Source: Streptococcus sp. CF8_St5-11 (GTDB lineage Bacteria; Bacillota; Bacilli; Lactobacillales; Streptococcaceae). Taken from it: a stretch of DNA of 64,000 nt. Shown here in pieces: positions 28,212-36,322 of the stretch (positions are counted from its first letter, which is position 1; every line of letters starts with the position of its first letter). Under the pieces are notes generated by a model. It saw only the letters and a program-made list of their open reading frames with translations. It did not search any database and was not told the DNA's origin. A program made the position numbers and the translations under genes. The stretch is from the NCBI RefSeq assembly GCF_024295625.1, contig NZ_JANCOJ010000002.1, forward strand, positions 186,001 through 250,000. The letters are read 5' to 3'.

Positions 28212-28519
28212 TGGGATTATTCTATCGTTTATCAGGAGATGAGAAAGAGTTCGCCAAGAAAAAGTCTCTCTTTTGCTCGATTATCTACGATATCACCAGC
28301 ATTAAACGGAGCTTGAAATTGGCTAAACTTCTAGAGGTATTTGATATTCGAGTGCAACGCTCTTGTTTTGAGGTTGATTTATAGTTAGAGGTCTCTAGTT
28401 ATCAGATTTTACTTGGTGCTCGTCAAAATTCTTATGATGCCAAGCAAGAGGACAACAATATCATCTATGTCGGTAGTTTGGAGGAAACCGTTCGTTTGAA
28501 TGGGGTGAGAGATCAATAG
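28211..28519 (+). pseudogene. cas2: cas2 remnant with an internal stop codon
   Basis: One frame of 102 codons runs from ATG 28211 to TAG 28517-28519. An in-frame TAG about 58 codons in truncates it. The first part reads SIIYDITSIKRSLKLAKLL followed by EVFDIRVQRSCFEVDL, matching the Cas2 pattern of a YDI strand, KR..KLAK.LE and RVQ.S.FE. After the stop, NNIIYVGSLEETVRL looks like the Cas2 C-terminal strand. Cas2 normally works with Cas1 in spacer integration. Here both partners are broken, so no adaptation is expected. Confidence 0.7.
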
Positions 28520-28639
28520 AACGTGAAGATTGTTTGTTCTTCTAGCTGAAAGCTCTAGTAAAATATGGTATACTTAGGATTGTTTCCAGGTAGGAACTAT
28601 ACTGTGTGTTGATTCCCTTTTTGGGATGCAGCATATGAA

Positions 28640-28674
28640 GTAGGCCCCCCTAACCCTTGATAGTGGATTGAAAG
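28640..28674 (+). repeat. Degenerate CRISPR-repeat-like sequence (first copy)
   Basis: The 3' part TAACCCTTGATAGTGGATTG plus AAAG matches the second copy at 29298-29333 at about 17 of 24 aligned positions. Both share AAGTAGG at or just before the 5' end. It follows the cas2 remnant by 120 bases, where an array would begin. Divergence is high, so this is tentative. Confidence 0.35.
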
Positions 28675-28903
28675 AGCTCAAATTCCTTCTACGTTTGATG
28701 AAAGTTATGGAGGGCGTAAAGGTTCAAAATACAGCTTAATGACTGATGTTATACGCTTGCAATACATTCAATGTATCTATTATTCTGATATTGTCAGAGA
28801 AGCATCAGGGAGCTATAGGAAACAAGTTAATTCTAAGTTTTCATCTGATACAGAAGAGAAAATTATTGGTGAAATTATTAAATATTTAGACGATGAGTTA
28901 TAA
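28664..28903 (+). pseudogene. Unrecognised 5'-truncated reading frame
   Basis: An open frame of 79 residues after the stop at 28661, ending at TAA 28901-28903. It has no convincing start: the only ATG (28739) would give 54 residues with no ribosome binding site. The C-terminal part (FSSDTEEKIIGEIIKYLDDEL) looks like a genuine amphipathic helix end. I do not recognise the family. It lies 12 bases before the next small gene and was probably coupled to it. Confidence 0.35.
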
Positions 28904-28915
28904 GAAAGGAATAAA

Positions 28916-29242
28916 ATGGGAAGATTTAATAGAGCATTACTCAATTTACTATGTTTTGGGATTTTCTTTAGTACAATAGTCATTATGTTCATTTTCAAGG
29001 CTGGAAATGACCTATCTAATATCTATGATAGATTAGAGAAAGAGAAACAAGAGCAGATAGTGAAAAACCCTAATCCACAAGATCGTGAAATTGTTGGAAA
29101 AACTGATGATGGTGAATACTTACAATTCATCTTGTGGGATGAATACAACCAAAAAGAACACAAAATACACGTTCACCCCAGTGACTATGATATTTATAAA
29201 ATAGGGGATATCTATTATACTGATAAAAACACAATTAATTAA
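28916..29242 (+). CDS. Small membrane-anchored protein of unknown function
   Basis: A 108-residue protein with one N-terminal membrane helix (about residues 8-27, LNLLCFGIFFSTIVIMFIF). A charged linker and a soluble domain rich in Asp, Tyr and His follow (GEYLQFILWDEYN, HVHPSDYDIYKIGDIYY). AGAAAGGA lies just upstream. The frame is intact, unlike its neighbours. I do not recognise the family. It lies between the two degenerate repeats inside the CRISPR relic, so it is accessory DNA. Confidence 0.55.
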   Translation: MGRFNRALLNLLCFGIFFSTIVIMFIFKAGNDLSNIYDRLEKEKQEQIVKNPNPQDREIVGKTDDGEYLQFILWDEYNQKEHKIHVHPSDYDIYKIGDIYYTDKNTIN

Positions 29243-29261
29243 AATCAAGGAGAAACTAAAA

Positions 29262-29822
29262 ATGAAAAACACTAAAAAACGTAAGATTATTTTTAAGTAG
29301 GAAGCCACCAAACCCTCGAGAGGAGATGGAAACAGTCTTACAAATCTCATAAAAGCTGTACAAGTTCCAACTCCAGTAAATGATTCAAATAAGGAAGTTC
29401 CTCACAAGGTGGAAGGTCTTCAAGAGCAACTCCGTCAATTGTAAAAAGAAAATGCAAAATTGAAGGAAAAAGCAGCGGCTGCAGCAGCAGGTGATGTCTT
29501 CAAGGATGTTCAAGAAGCAAACGGTCACCGTTACATTGCTAGCCAAGTTTCTGTATCAGATGCAGGTGCTCTTCGTACCTTTGCGGATAACTGGAAACAA
29601 AAAGATTACTCTGACGTCCTTGTTCTTGTCGCAGCTATCGGTGACAAGGTCAATGTCCTTGTAGCCAGCAAGACAAAAGAGGTCCATGCAGGAAATGTGA
29701 TCAAAGAATTGGCTCCAATCGTCGATGGACGTGGTGGTGGTAAACCAGACATGGCCATGGCAGGAGGAAGCAACCAAGCGAAAATCCAAGAATTGTTGGA
29801 TGCTGTAGCAGGTAAATTGTAA
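29262..29822 (+). pseudogene. Short frame running into a duplicated alaS 3' end
   Basis: ATG 29262, with AAGGAG upstream, gives 12 codons (MKNTKKRKIIFK) before TAG at 29298. The same frame continues without a shift through the degenerate repeat and into the alaS tail copy, which has one further stop (TAA at about 29444). Codons from 29460 onward read 120 residues of the AlaRS C-terminal domain. Nothing suggests that it is translated as a functional protein. Confidence 0.6.
29298..29333 (+). repeat. Degenerate type III-A CRISPR-repeat-like sequence (second copy)
   Basis: The 3' 20 bases of this 36-base stretch contain CCTCGAGAGG followed by AGATGGAAAC. From memory, the S. thermophilus CRISPR2 (type III-A) repeat ends CCTCGAGAGGGGACGGAAAC, so 18 of 20 positions agree, while the 5' half is poorly matched. 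The CCTC/GAGG dyad and the GGAAAC end are the repeat's characteristic parts. Only this copy is recognisable with confidence; no regular array follows. Confidence 0.6.
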
Positions 29823-29823
29823 T
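29392..29823 (+). repeat. Second, diverged copy of the alaS 3' end
   Basis: About 432 bases correspond to alaS 27324-27755, including the stop codon and the GTAATC just past it. By eye there are about 37 differences, mostly at third codon positions. One substitution creates a TAA stop near 29444, and a few change residues ([10 protein letters not shown] versus [10 protein letters not shown]). The largely synonymous pattern looks like an allele from another lineage rather than a fresh duplication. Confidence 0.93.
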
Positions 29824-29828
29824 CATCG

Positions 29829-29860
29829 GAGAGGTTGGATCTTTGTCCAACCTCTTTTTT
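29829..29860 (+). terminator. Intrinsic terminator after the alaS tail copy
   Basis: GAGAGGTTGGA pairs with TCCAACCTCT around TCTTTG, followed by T5. It may be the original alaS terminator. Confidence 0.88.
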
Positions 29861-29898
29861 CAAAAAAGAAGTAAATCCAATTAGAAAAAGATTGCAAC

Positions 29899-29928
29899 AA
29901 AAAAACCTTTCCGTCTGGAAAGGTTTTT
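29899..29928 (-). terminator. Intrinsic terminator of the nrd operon
   Basis: AAAAACCTTTCC / GGAAAGGTTTTT hairpin with a GTCT loop. Read on the minus strand it follows nrdF; its symmetry allows it to act on both strands. Confidence 0.88.
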
Positions 29929-29932
29929 CTTC

Positions 29933-30892
29933 TTATAGTCCGTAATTGTAATCGTCATCCTGCATGGCTTCTACTTCACCGAGAAGGTAACCATTTCCGA
30001 CTTGAGAGAAGAAGTCGTGGTTAGAGGTACCGGTTGAAATTCCGTTCATGACGATTGGGTTAACGTCATCTGCTGAGTCTGGGAAGAGCGGGTCTTGTCC
30101 CAAGTTCATGAGGGCTTTATTGGCGTTGTAGCGAAGGAAGGTCTTGACTTCCTCTGTCCAGCCCACACCGTCATAGAGGCTCTCTGTGTAGCCTTCTTCA
30201 TTCTCATAGAGGGTGTAGAGAAGATCATACATCCACTCTTTGAGTTTCTCTTGTTCTTCTTCTGGTAATTCGTTAAATCCAAGTTGGAACTTGTAGCCGA
30301 TATAGGTTCCGTGAACAGATTCGTCCCGAATGATCAACTTGATGATCTCAGCTACGTTGGCCAACTTGTTGTTTCCAAGATAGTAGAGAGGTGTGAAGAA
30401 ACCAGAGTAGAAGAGGAAGGTTTCAAGGAAAACGCTGGCGACTTTCTTTTCAAGAGGGGTCCCATTGAGATAGATTTCGTTGATGATTTCTGCCTTCTTT
30501 TGAAGGAAAGGATTGGTGTTGGTCCATTCGAAAATCTCTTCGATTTCTGACTTGGTATTCAAGGTCGAAAAGATAGAAGAGTAAGACTTAGCGTGGACAG
30601 ATTCCATAAATTGGATGTTGTTAAAGACGGCTTCTTCATGAGGCGTACGAATATCTGCACGAAGAGCTTGCACACCCGTTTCAGACTGCATGGTATCCAA
30701 GAGCGTCAATCCACCAAAGACTTTACCAACTAGGTCTTTTTCTTTATTAGACAACTTTCTCCAGTCATCCAAGTCGTTTGACAAAGGAATACGTGTATCC
30801 AACCAAAATTGTTCGGTTAGCTTTTCCCAAGTAGATTTATCGATGACATCCTCGATGGCATTCCAGTTAATGGCTTTGTAGTAAGTTTCCAT
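29933..30892 (-). CDS. nrdF: Class Ib ribonucleotide reductase, beta subunit
   Basis: A 319-residue subunit that houses the dimanganese or diiron centre and tyrosyl radical used to reduce ribonucleoside diphosphates. Metal ligands appear in the expected order: the aspartate region in GGLTLLDTMQSE (about residue 60), E and H in FMESVHAKSYSSIF (about 95-105), E in FLETFLFYSGFF, and E and H in IIRDESVHGTYIGYKF (about 190). It is the last gene of nrdHEF. Confidence 0.96.
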   Translation of the reverse strand: METYYKAINWNAIEDVIDKSTWEKLTEQFWLDTRIPLSNDLDDWRKLSNKEKDLVGKVFGGLTLLDTMQSETGVQALRADIRTPHEEAVFNNIQFMESVHAKSYSSIFSTLNTKSEIEEIFEWTNTNPFLQKKAEIINEIYLNGTPLEKKVASVFLETFLFYSGFFTPLYYLGNNKLANVAEIIKLIIRDESVHGTYIGYKFQLGFNELPEEEQEKLKEWMYDLLYTLYENEEGYTESLYDGVGWTEEVKTFLRYNANKALMNLGQDPLFPDSADDVNPIVMNGISTGTSNHDFFSQVGNGYLLGEVEAMQDDDYNYGL

Positions 30893-31015
30893 TTGAAATC
30901 TCTTTCTTTTTCTAATTCATTCGATCATACAATCATTATTATTTTAACACAATTGTTAGAATACCGCACAAAAAGTCGGCGAACCGACTTTTTGGTAGCA
31001 ATGGATCTGAGTGTC

Positions 31016-33175
31016 TTAGATGACACAGCTTTCACATTGGTTGGCACCAACTTCTCCACCATCATCTGTAAAGGTACGGACATAGTAGATAGACTTGATA
31101 CCCTTGTTAAAGGCGTAGTTACGAAGGATAGATAAGTCACGAGTGGTTTGTTTGTTTTCAGTTTTCCATTCGTAAAGACCTTTTGGAATGTCACTGCGCA
31201 TAAAGAGGGTCAGTGAAAGACCTTGGTCTACGTGCTCAGTTGCAGCCGCATAAACATCAATCACCTTACGCATATCCATGTCGTAGGCAGAAGTGTAGTA
31301 TGGAATGGTATCTGTTGACAATCCAGCTGCAGGGTAGTAGATCTTCCCGATTTTCTTCTCTTGGCGTTCTTCAATCCGTTGTGTGATTGGGTGGATAGAA
31401 GCAGATACGTCATTGATGTAGCTGATAGATCCATTTGGTGCAACAGCCAAGCGATTTTGGTGGTAAAGACCATCTGCTTGAACCTTCGCACGCAATTCTG
31501 CCCAGTCTTCTGCACTAGGGATGAAGATATCTTTAAAGAGTTCTTTGACGCGATCAGATTTTGGTACAAATTCTCCAGTCGTGTACTTATCAAAGTAGCT
31601 ACCGTTGGCATAGTCTGATTTTTCAAAGTTGTGGAAGGTAATGCCTCGTTCACGTGCGATATTGTTTGATTCTACGAGAGTCCAGTAGTTCATGAGCATG
31701 AAGTAGATGCTCGTAAACTCAACAGATTCAGGTGATCCATATTCAATCAATTGTTGGGCAAGGTAGCTATGAAGTCCCATGGCTCCAAGACCAAAGGTAT
31801 GCGCAAGGCTATTTCCGTGGTCGATAGTAGGAACAGCGACGATATGAGAACTATCAGTGACGAAGGTCAAGGCACGGACCATGGCACGAATAGAACGTCC
31901 AAAATCAGGTGAAGTCATCATGTTAACCACGTTGGTGGAACCAAGGTTACAGGAGACGTCTGTTCCCATTTGGACAAATTCTTGGGCATCGTTGATCAAG
32001 CTTGGCTCTTGAACCTGGAGGATCTCTGAACACAAGTTACTCATGATGATTTTCCCATCAACTGGATTTGCCCGGTTAGCAGTATCGATGTTAACTACAT
32101 ATGGGTAGCCAGATTCTTGTTGCAATTTTGAAATTTCAGTTTCCAAATCACGGGCCTTGATTTTTGTCTTGCGGATGTTTGGATTAGCAACCAACTCATC
32201 GTATTTTTCAGTGATATCGATGTAGTTGAATGGCACTCCGTATTCACGCTCTACAGAGTATGGGCTGAAGAGATACATTTCTTCATTCTTACGAGCCAAC
32301 TCGTAGAACTTGTCTGGTACGACGACGCCAAGTGAAAGAGTCTTAACCCGAACTTTTTCATCGGCGTTTTCTTTCTTAGTTGAAAGGAAGGCGATGATAT
32401 CTGGGTGGAAGACATTGAGGTAAACCACCCCAGCCCCTTGGCGTTGTCCCAATTGGTTCGAGTAAGAGAAGCTATCTTCAAACAGTTTCATAACAGGTAC
32501 GACCCCAGAAGCAGCTCCTTCATAGCCCTTGATCGGTGCTCCAGCTTCGCGAAGATTGCTGAGGGAGATTCCAACCCCACCACCGATACGTGAAAGTTGG
32601 AGGGCAGAGTTGATAGAACGTCCGATCGCATTCATGTCATCGGTTACTTGGATCAAGAAACAAGAAACTAATTCTCCGCGGCGGGCACGACCAGCGTTTA
32701 AGAAAGAAGGAGTAGCTGGTTGGTAGCGTTGGTGGATAATTTCGTTTGCGATATCTCGCGCGATAGCTTCATTTCCATCTGCAAAGTAGAGAGCATTGAA
32801 GAAGACACGGTCTTCCATACTTTCAAGATAATATTCTCCATCGTTTGTTTTCAGAGCGTATTGGTTATAGAATTTATAAGCCGCCATGAAGGACTTGAAT
32901 TGGAAGTTTTGGTCTTTGATAAATTGGGCCAATTCCTCTAAAAATTCAGGACGATATTTCTCGATAAAAGCTCTCTCAATGTAATTGTGCTCGAGAAGGT
33001 ACTGAATCTTGTCTGTAATCGAGTCAAAGGCTTTAGTATTTGGTACAACATTTTCTTTAAAGAAAGCATCTAAAGCTTCTTTATCTTTATGAAGCATGAT
33101 TTGGCCGTTTACTGGACGGTTGATTTCATTGTTAAGACGAAAATACGTCACATCTTCAAGAGATTTTAATCCCAT
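31016..33175 (-). CDS. nrdE: Class Ib ribonucleotide reductase, alpha subunit
   Basis: The 719-residue catalytic subunit that reduces ribonucleotides. Family landmarks include SFLNAGRARRGELVSCFL (active-site cysteine near residue 180), the NLCSEIL segment carrying the radical-relay cysteine near 383, LAVAPNGSISYINDVSASI, and a C-terminal NQCESCVI tail with the two redox cysteines that accept electrons from NrdH. The short N-terminus, lacking an ATP cone, is typical of class Ib. It lies between nrdH and nrdF. Confidence 0.97.
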   Translation of the reverse strand: MGLKSLEDVTYFRLNNEINRPVNGQIMLHKDKEALDAFFKENVVPNTKAFDSITDKIQYLLEHNYIERAFIEKYRPEFLEELAQFIKDQNFQFKSFMAAYKFYNQYALKTNDGEYYLESMEDRVFFNALYFADGNEAIARDIANEIIHQRYQPATPSFLNAGRARRGELVSCFLIQVTDDMNAIGRSINSALQLSRIGGGVGISLSNLREAGAPIKGYEGAASGVVPVMKLFEDSFSYSNQLGQRQGAGVVYLNVFHPDIIAFLSTKKENADEKVRVKTLSLGVVVPDKFYELARKNEEMYLFSPYSVEREYGVPFNYIDITEKYDELVANPNIRKTKIKARDLETEISKLQQESGYPYVVNIDTANRANPVDGKIIMSNLCSEILQVQEPSLINDAQEFVQMGTDVSCNLGSTNVVNMMTSPDFGRSIRAMVRALTFVTDSSHIVAVPTIDHGNSLAHTFGLGAMGLHSYLAQQLIEYGSPESVEFTSIYFMLMNYWTLVESNNIARERGITFHNFEKSDYANGSYFDKYTTGEFVPKSDRVKELFKDIFIPSAEDWAELRAKVQADGLYHQNRLAVAPNGSISYINDVSASIHPITQRIEERQEKKIGKIYYPAAGLSTDTIPYYTSAYDMDMRKVIDVYAAATEHVDQGLSLTLFMRSDIPKGLYEWKTENKQTTRDLSILRNYAFNKGIKSIYYVRTFTDDGGEVGANQCESCVI

Positions 33176-33240
33176 AATAATCCTTTTCTAGTTCTAGTTC
33201 AAAAAAATGAAGAGGAGAAGTCCTCTCTTTACAAGTAAAA

Positions 33241-33270
33241 GGTCTAGTGTTAGGTTGCTAACGCTAGACC
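33241..33270 (-). terminator. Attenuator-like hairpin between nrdH and nrdE
   Basis: A 13-bp stem with one G-U pair and a 4-base loop (GGTCTAGTGTTAG / CTAACGCTAGACC). Read on the minus strand, a short TTTT tract follows. It may lower or set the nrdEF to nrdH ratio. Confidence 0.65.
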
Positions 33271-33296
33271 CCTATTTAAGCAAAATACTGTGTTTA

Positions 33297-33515
33297 TTAA
33301 GAAAGTTTCTTCAACTTAGCTGGTTGAAAACCAGAAAATACTTCATCCTGTGTTTGAATAACTGGAGCAGCATTGAAGCCAAGGTTTTTAACATGTTCTA
33401 CAAATTCTGGCTGTTCATCTAAGTTAATTTCGCGGTATTCCACGTGATTGCTATCGAGGAATCGTTTTGTCATTTTGCACTGAACACAATTATTTTTTGA
33501 ATAAATGGTTACCAT
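33297..33515 (-). CDS. nrdH: Glutaredoxin-like electron donor NrdH
   Basis: A 72-residue thioredoxin-fold protein with the redox motif CVQC near residues 11-14. It supplies electrons to NrdE and is in turn reduced by thioredoxin reductase. VPxx-type context later in the fold (NAAPVIQTQDEVFSGF) fits the family. It is first in nrdHEF, with an AGGAG site and a consensus promoter upstream. Confidence 0.93.
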   Translation of the reverse strand: MVTIYSKNNCVQCKMTKRFLDSNHVEYREINLDEQPEFVEHVKNLGFNAAPVIQTQDEVFSGFQPAKLKKLS

Positions 33516-33554
33516 TTCTTTTTCGTTCTCCTATCGAAATATAAATCTGTAAAC

Positions 33555-33583
33555 AGTATAAACAAAATCCAGCAACTTGTCAA
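33555..33583 (-). promoter_or_regulatory. nrdHEF promoter
   Basis: On the minus strand TTGACA (33583-33578) and TATACT (33560-33555) are 17 bases apart, about 40 bases before the nrdH start. Confidence 0.88.
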
Positions 33584-33592
33584 CAAAATAAA

Positions 33593-33646
33593 ACTAAATA
33601 TTGTGCAAAGATATGAAATGGGGTTTTTAAAACACAATATATTGTG
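33593..33646 (-). promoter_or_regulatory. Two candidate NrdR boxes
   Basis: ACACAATATATTGTG at 33632-33646 is a near-perfect palindrome close to the NrdR consensus (ACACWATATATWGTGT). A weaker copy, ACTAAATATTGTGC, is at 33593-33606, about 40 bases away centre to centre. Both lie upstream of the nrd promoter. NrdR represses ribonucleotide reductase genes when dATP is plentiful. Confidence 0.65.
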
Positions 33647-33659
33647 GTGAACAGAAATT

Positions 33660-33890
33660 GAGAAATTCCAAGAAATGGGATAGGAATAGGCTTTAAAGCA
33701 TCTTTAATTAGTTATAATTTTTTGGTGAATCAATATCCTGTGGTACACTTGCTTCTTTTTATTTGAAAGCGGAGGAAAATGTTACTTATAATATAGTAGA
33801 AAATTGAAAAGATTTGTTCTCCATTCTTCAGTAGCTTCTTAGAATGTATCTAAATTGGGATTTTTCGCAGTCTTTTTCTGTAAGTCAGTG
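33660..33890. other. Intergenic stretch with nothing recognised
   Basis: About 230 AT-rich bases between the nrd regulatory region and the ptsH promoter. I see no gene, terminator pair or mobile-element end that I can name. Confidence 0.5.
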
Positions 33891-33899
33891 ATAAAAATC

Positions 33900-33928
33900 T
33901 TGAAAAAAATTTCAAAAGATGATATAAT
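33900..33928 (+). promoter_or_regulatory. ptsHI promoter
   Basis: TTGAAA (33900-33905) and TATAAT (33923-33928), 17 bases apart, 63 bases before the ptsH start. An AAAAGGAGAG ribosome binding site precedes the gene. Confidence 0.85.
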
Positions 33929-33991
33929 ACCAAATTGTAAGGGTTATCAAAAGGTAACTCAAAAACTATTTTTTAAAAGGAGAGTCCAATT

Positions 33992-34255
33992 ATGGCTTCT
34001 AAAGATTTCCACATCGTGGCAGAAACAGGTATCCACGCACGTCCAGCAACTTTGTTGGTTCAAACTGCTAGCAAATTTGCATCAGACATCACTCTTGAAT
34101 ACAAAGGTAAATCAGTTAACTTGAAATCAATCATGGGTGTTATGAGCCTTGGTGTTGGTCAAGGTGCTGACGTTGTAATTTCTGCTGAAGGTGCTGACGC
34201 TGATGATGCGATCGCAGCTATCTCAGAAACAATGACTAAAGAAGGATTGGCTTAA
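33992..34255 (+). CDS. ptsH: Phosphocarrier protein HPr
   Basis: An 87-residue general PTS protein that passes phosphate from enzyme I to sugar-specific enzymes II. The active histidine is in TGIHARPA (His15), and the regulatory serine is in [10 protein letters not shown] (Ser46). The latter is the HPr kinase target that makes HPr-Ser-P the CcpA corepressor. This ties it to the cre sites found before arcA and glgB. It is 4 bases upstream of ptsI. Confidence 0.98.
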   Translation: MASKDFHIVAETGIHARPATLLVQTASKFASDITLEYKGKSVNLKSIMGVMSLGVGQGADVVISAEGADADDAIAAISETMTKEGLA

Positions 34256-34259
34256 AAAT

Positions 34260-35993
34260 ATGACAAAAATGCTAAAAGGAATTGCAGCATCTGACGGTGT
34301 TGCCGTTGCTAAGGCATATTTGCTCATTCAACCAGACTTATCATTTGAGACTGTTTCAGTCGAAGATACAAGTGCAGAAGAAGCTCGTTTGGATGCAGCT
34401 CTTGAAGCTTCACAAAACGAGCTTTCTCTTATTCGGGAGAATGCAGTAGCAAGCCTTGGTGAAGAAGCAGCGCAAGTTTTTGATGCGCATATGATGGTTC
34501 TCGCTGACCCTGAAATGATTGGTCAGATCAAAGAAACGATTCGTACGAAAAAAATCAATGCAGAAGCTGGCTTGAAAGAAGTCACTGACATGTTCATTGC
34601 GATCTTTGAAGGAATGGAAGACAATCCTTACATGCAAGAACGTGCAGCAGATATTCGTGACGTTACCAAACGTGTCCTTGCCAACTTGCTTGGTAAGAAA
34701 TTGCCAAACCCTGCTTCTATCAATGAAGAAGCAATCGTGGTTGCGCATGACTTGACTCCATCTGATACAGCACAGTTGAACAAAAAGTATGTAAAAGCTT
34801 TTGTTACGAATATCGGTGGACGTACCAGTCACTCAGCTATCATGGCTCGTACACTTGAAATCGCAGCTGTTCTTGGTACAAATAACATCACAGAACTTGT
34901 CAAAGATGGCGATGTTTTGGCTGTTTCAGGGATCACTGGTGAAGTGGTGATCAACCCTACTGAAGAACAAATTGCAGAGTTCAAAGCAGCTGGTGAAGCT
35001 TATGCCAAACAAAAAGCTGAATGGGCTCTCCTTAAAGATGCGAAAACAGTGACTGCTGATGGAAAACACTTCGAATTGGCTGCTAACATCGGCACACCTA
35101 AAGACGTTGAAGGTGTAAACGATAATGGTGCAGAAGCTGTTGGTCTCTATCGTACAGAATTCTTGTACATGGATTCTCAAGACTTCCCAACGGAAGATGA
35201 CCAATACGAAGCTTACAAAGCTGTTCTTGAAGGTATGAATGGTAAACCTGTGGTTGTTCGTACAATGGATATCGGTGGGGATAAAGAACTTCCTTACTTC
35301 GACCTTCCTAAAGAAATGAACCCATTCTTAGGTTTCCGTGCTTTGCGTATTTCTATCTCTGAAACTGGTAATCAAATGTTCCGTACACAATTGCGTGCAT
35401 TGCTTCGTGCATCTGTTCACGGTAAATTGCGGATCATGTTCCCAATGGTTGCTTTGTTGACTGAGTTCCGTACAGCTAAAGGTATTCTTGAAGAAGAAAA
35501 GGCTAAATTGCTTGCGGAAGGTGTTGCTGTGGCAGATGATATCCAAGTAGGTATCATGATTGAAATCCCAGCTGCTGCGATGCTTGCGGACCAATTTGCT
35601 AAAGAAGTTGATTTCTTCTCAATTGGTACAAACGACTTGATCCAATACACAATGGCTGCTGACCGTATGAACGAACAAGTTTCATACCTTTACCAACCAT
35701 ATAACCCATCTATCCTTCGTTTGATCAACAACGTGATCAAAGCGGCGCACGCTGAAGGCAAATGGGCAGGTATGTGTGGTGAAATGGCCGGTGATCAAAC
35801 TGCTGTTCCACTTCTTGTCGGAATGGGCTTGGATGAGTTCTCTATGTCAGCGACATCTGTCCTTCGTACACGTAGCTTGATGAAGAAACTCGACACAGCT
35901 AAAATGCAAGAATACGCTAACCGTGCTCTGACTGAATGTTCAACAATGGAAGAAGTTCTTGAACTTTCAAAAGAATACGTGAACGTAGACTAA
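34260..35993 (+). CDS. ptsI: PTS enzyme I
   Basis: A 577-residue cytoplasmic phosphotransferase that moves phosphate from phosphoenolpyruvate to HPr. The phosphorylated histidine lies in [12 protein letters not shown] near residue 189. The PEP-binding C-terminal barrel carries EFLYMD, the [16 protein letters not shown] segment and the [14 protein letters not shown] segment near 455. It is co-transcribed with ptsH and ends at a strong terminator. Confidence 0.98.
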   Translation: MTKMLKGIAASDGVAVAKAYLLIQPDLSFETVSVEDTSAEEARLDAALEASQNELSLIRENAVASLGEEAAQVFDAHMMVLADPEMIGQIKETIRTKKINAEAGLKEVTDMFIAIFEGMEDNPYMQERAADIRDVTKRVLANLLGKKLPNPASINEEAIVVAHDLTPSDTAQLNKKYVKAFVTNIGGRTSHSAIMARTLEIAAVLGTNNITELVKDGDVLAVSGITGEVVINPTEEQIAEFKAAGEAYAKQKAEWALLKDAKTVTADGKHFELAANIGTPKDVEGVNDNGAEAVGLYRTEFLYMDSQDFPTEDDQYEAYKAVLEGMNGKPVVVRTMDIGGDKELPYFDLPKEMNPFLGFRALRISISETGNQMFRTQLRALLRASVHGKLRIMFPMVALLTEFRTAKGILEEEKAKLLAEGVAVADDIQVGIMIEIPAAAMLADQFAKEVDFFSIGTNDLIQYTMAADRMNEQVSYLYQPYNPSILRLINNVIKAAHAEGKWAGMCGEMAGDQTAVPLLVGMGLDEFSMSATSVLRTRSLMKKLDTAKMQEYANRALTECSTMEEVLELSKEYVNVD

Positions 35994-36002
35994 GAGTCGA
36001 TC

Positions 36003-36036
36003 AAGACTAAGACAAATCTGTCTTAGTCTTTTTTTA
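36003..36036 (+). terminator. Intrinsic terminator after ptsI
   Basis: AAGACTAAGACA pairs with TGTCTTAGTCTT around AATC, followed by T5. Confidence 0.92.
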
Positions 36037-36139
36037 CATTGTTCATAAAAATGTTCATTTTATTCGTAATAAACTAGTTAGTAATAAAAATAGTGATTTG
36101 AATGTTCGGTTTTTTGTTTAATTTTTCTCGTATATATAG

Positions 36140-36302
36140 TATAATCGTAAGTAAGATTAGGAGGAAAGCGAAGGAATGAAGTAAAAGGTTCGGGAAAGAA
36201 AATGGAAAAACTTTTCCTGATAATTTTACATGATTTTACAGGAATCAACTTGAAAATTAAGTGATTTTATAGTAAAATAAAAACAATTAGAAAACGCTTT
36301 CA
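36140..36302 (+). promoter_or_regulatory. glg operon promoter region with cre site
   Basis: TTGAAA (36250-36255) and TAAAAT (36273-36278) are 17 bases apart. AGAAAACGCTTTCA at 36289-36302 matches the cre consensus except for its first base. It lies just downstream of the promoter, a usual roadblock position for CcpA. A second -10-like TATAAT is at 36140-36145, followed by GGAGG and a two-codon ORF. The 329-base gap before glgB holds nothing else that I recognise. Confidence 0.7.
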
Positions 36303-36322
36303 AAAAATAAAGAGGTGAGTAT

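Noticed and set aside
27755..29830. A functional CRISPR array or active CRISPR-Cas system
   Set aside because: No evenly spaced repeats, no csm or other effector genes, and both cas remnants contain stops or frame breaks.
33660..33890. A possible insertion-sequence end upstream of ptsH
   Set aside because: The AT-rich stretch has no paired inverted repeats and no transposase fragment that I could identify.
33855..34124. 89-residue frame overlapping ptsH
   Set aside because: It shares sequence with ptsH in another frame and has low-complexity composition. HPr is unmistakable.
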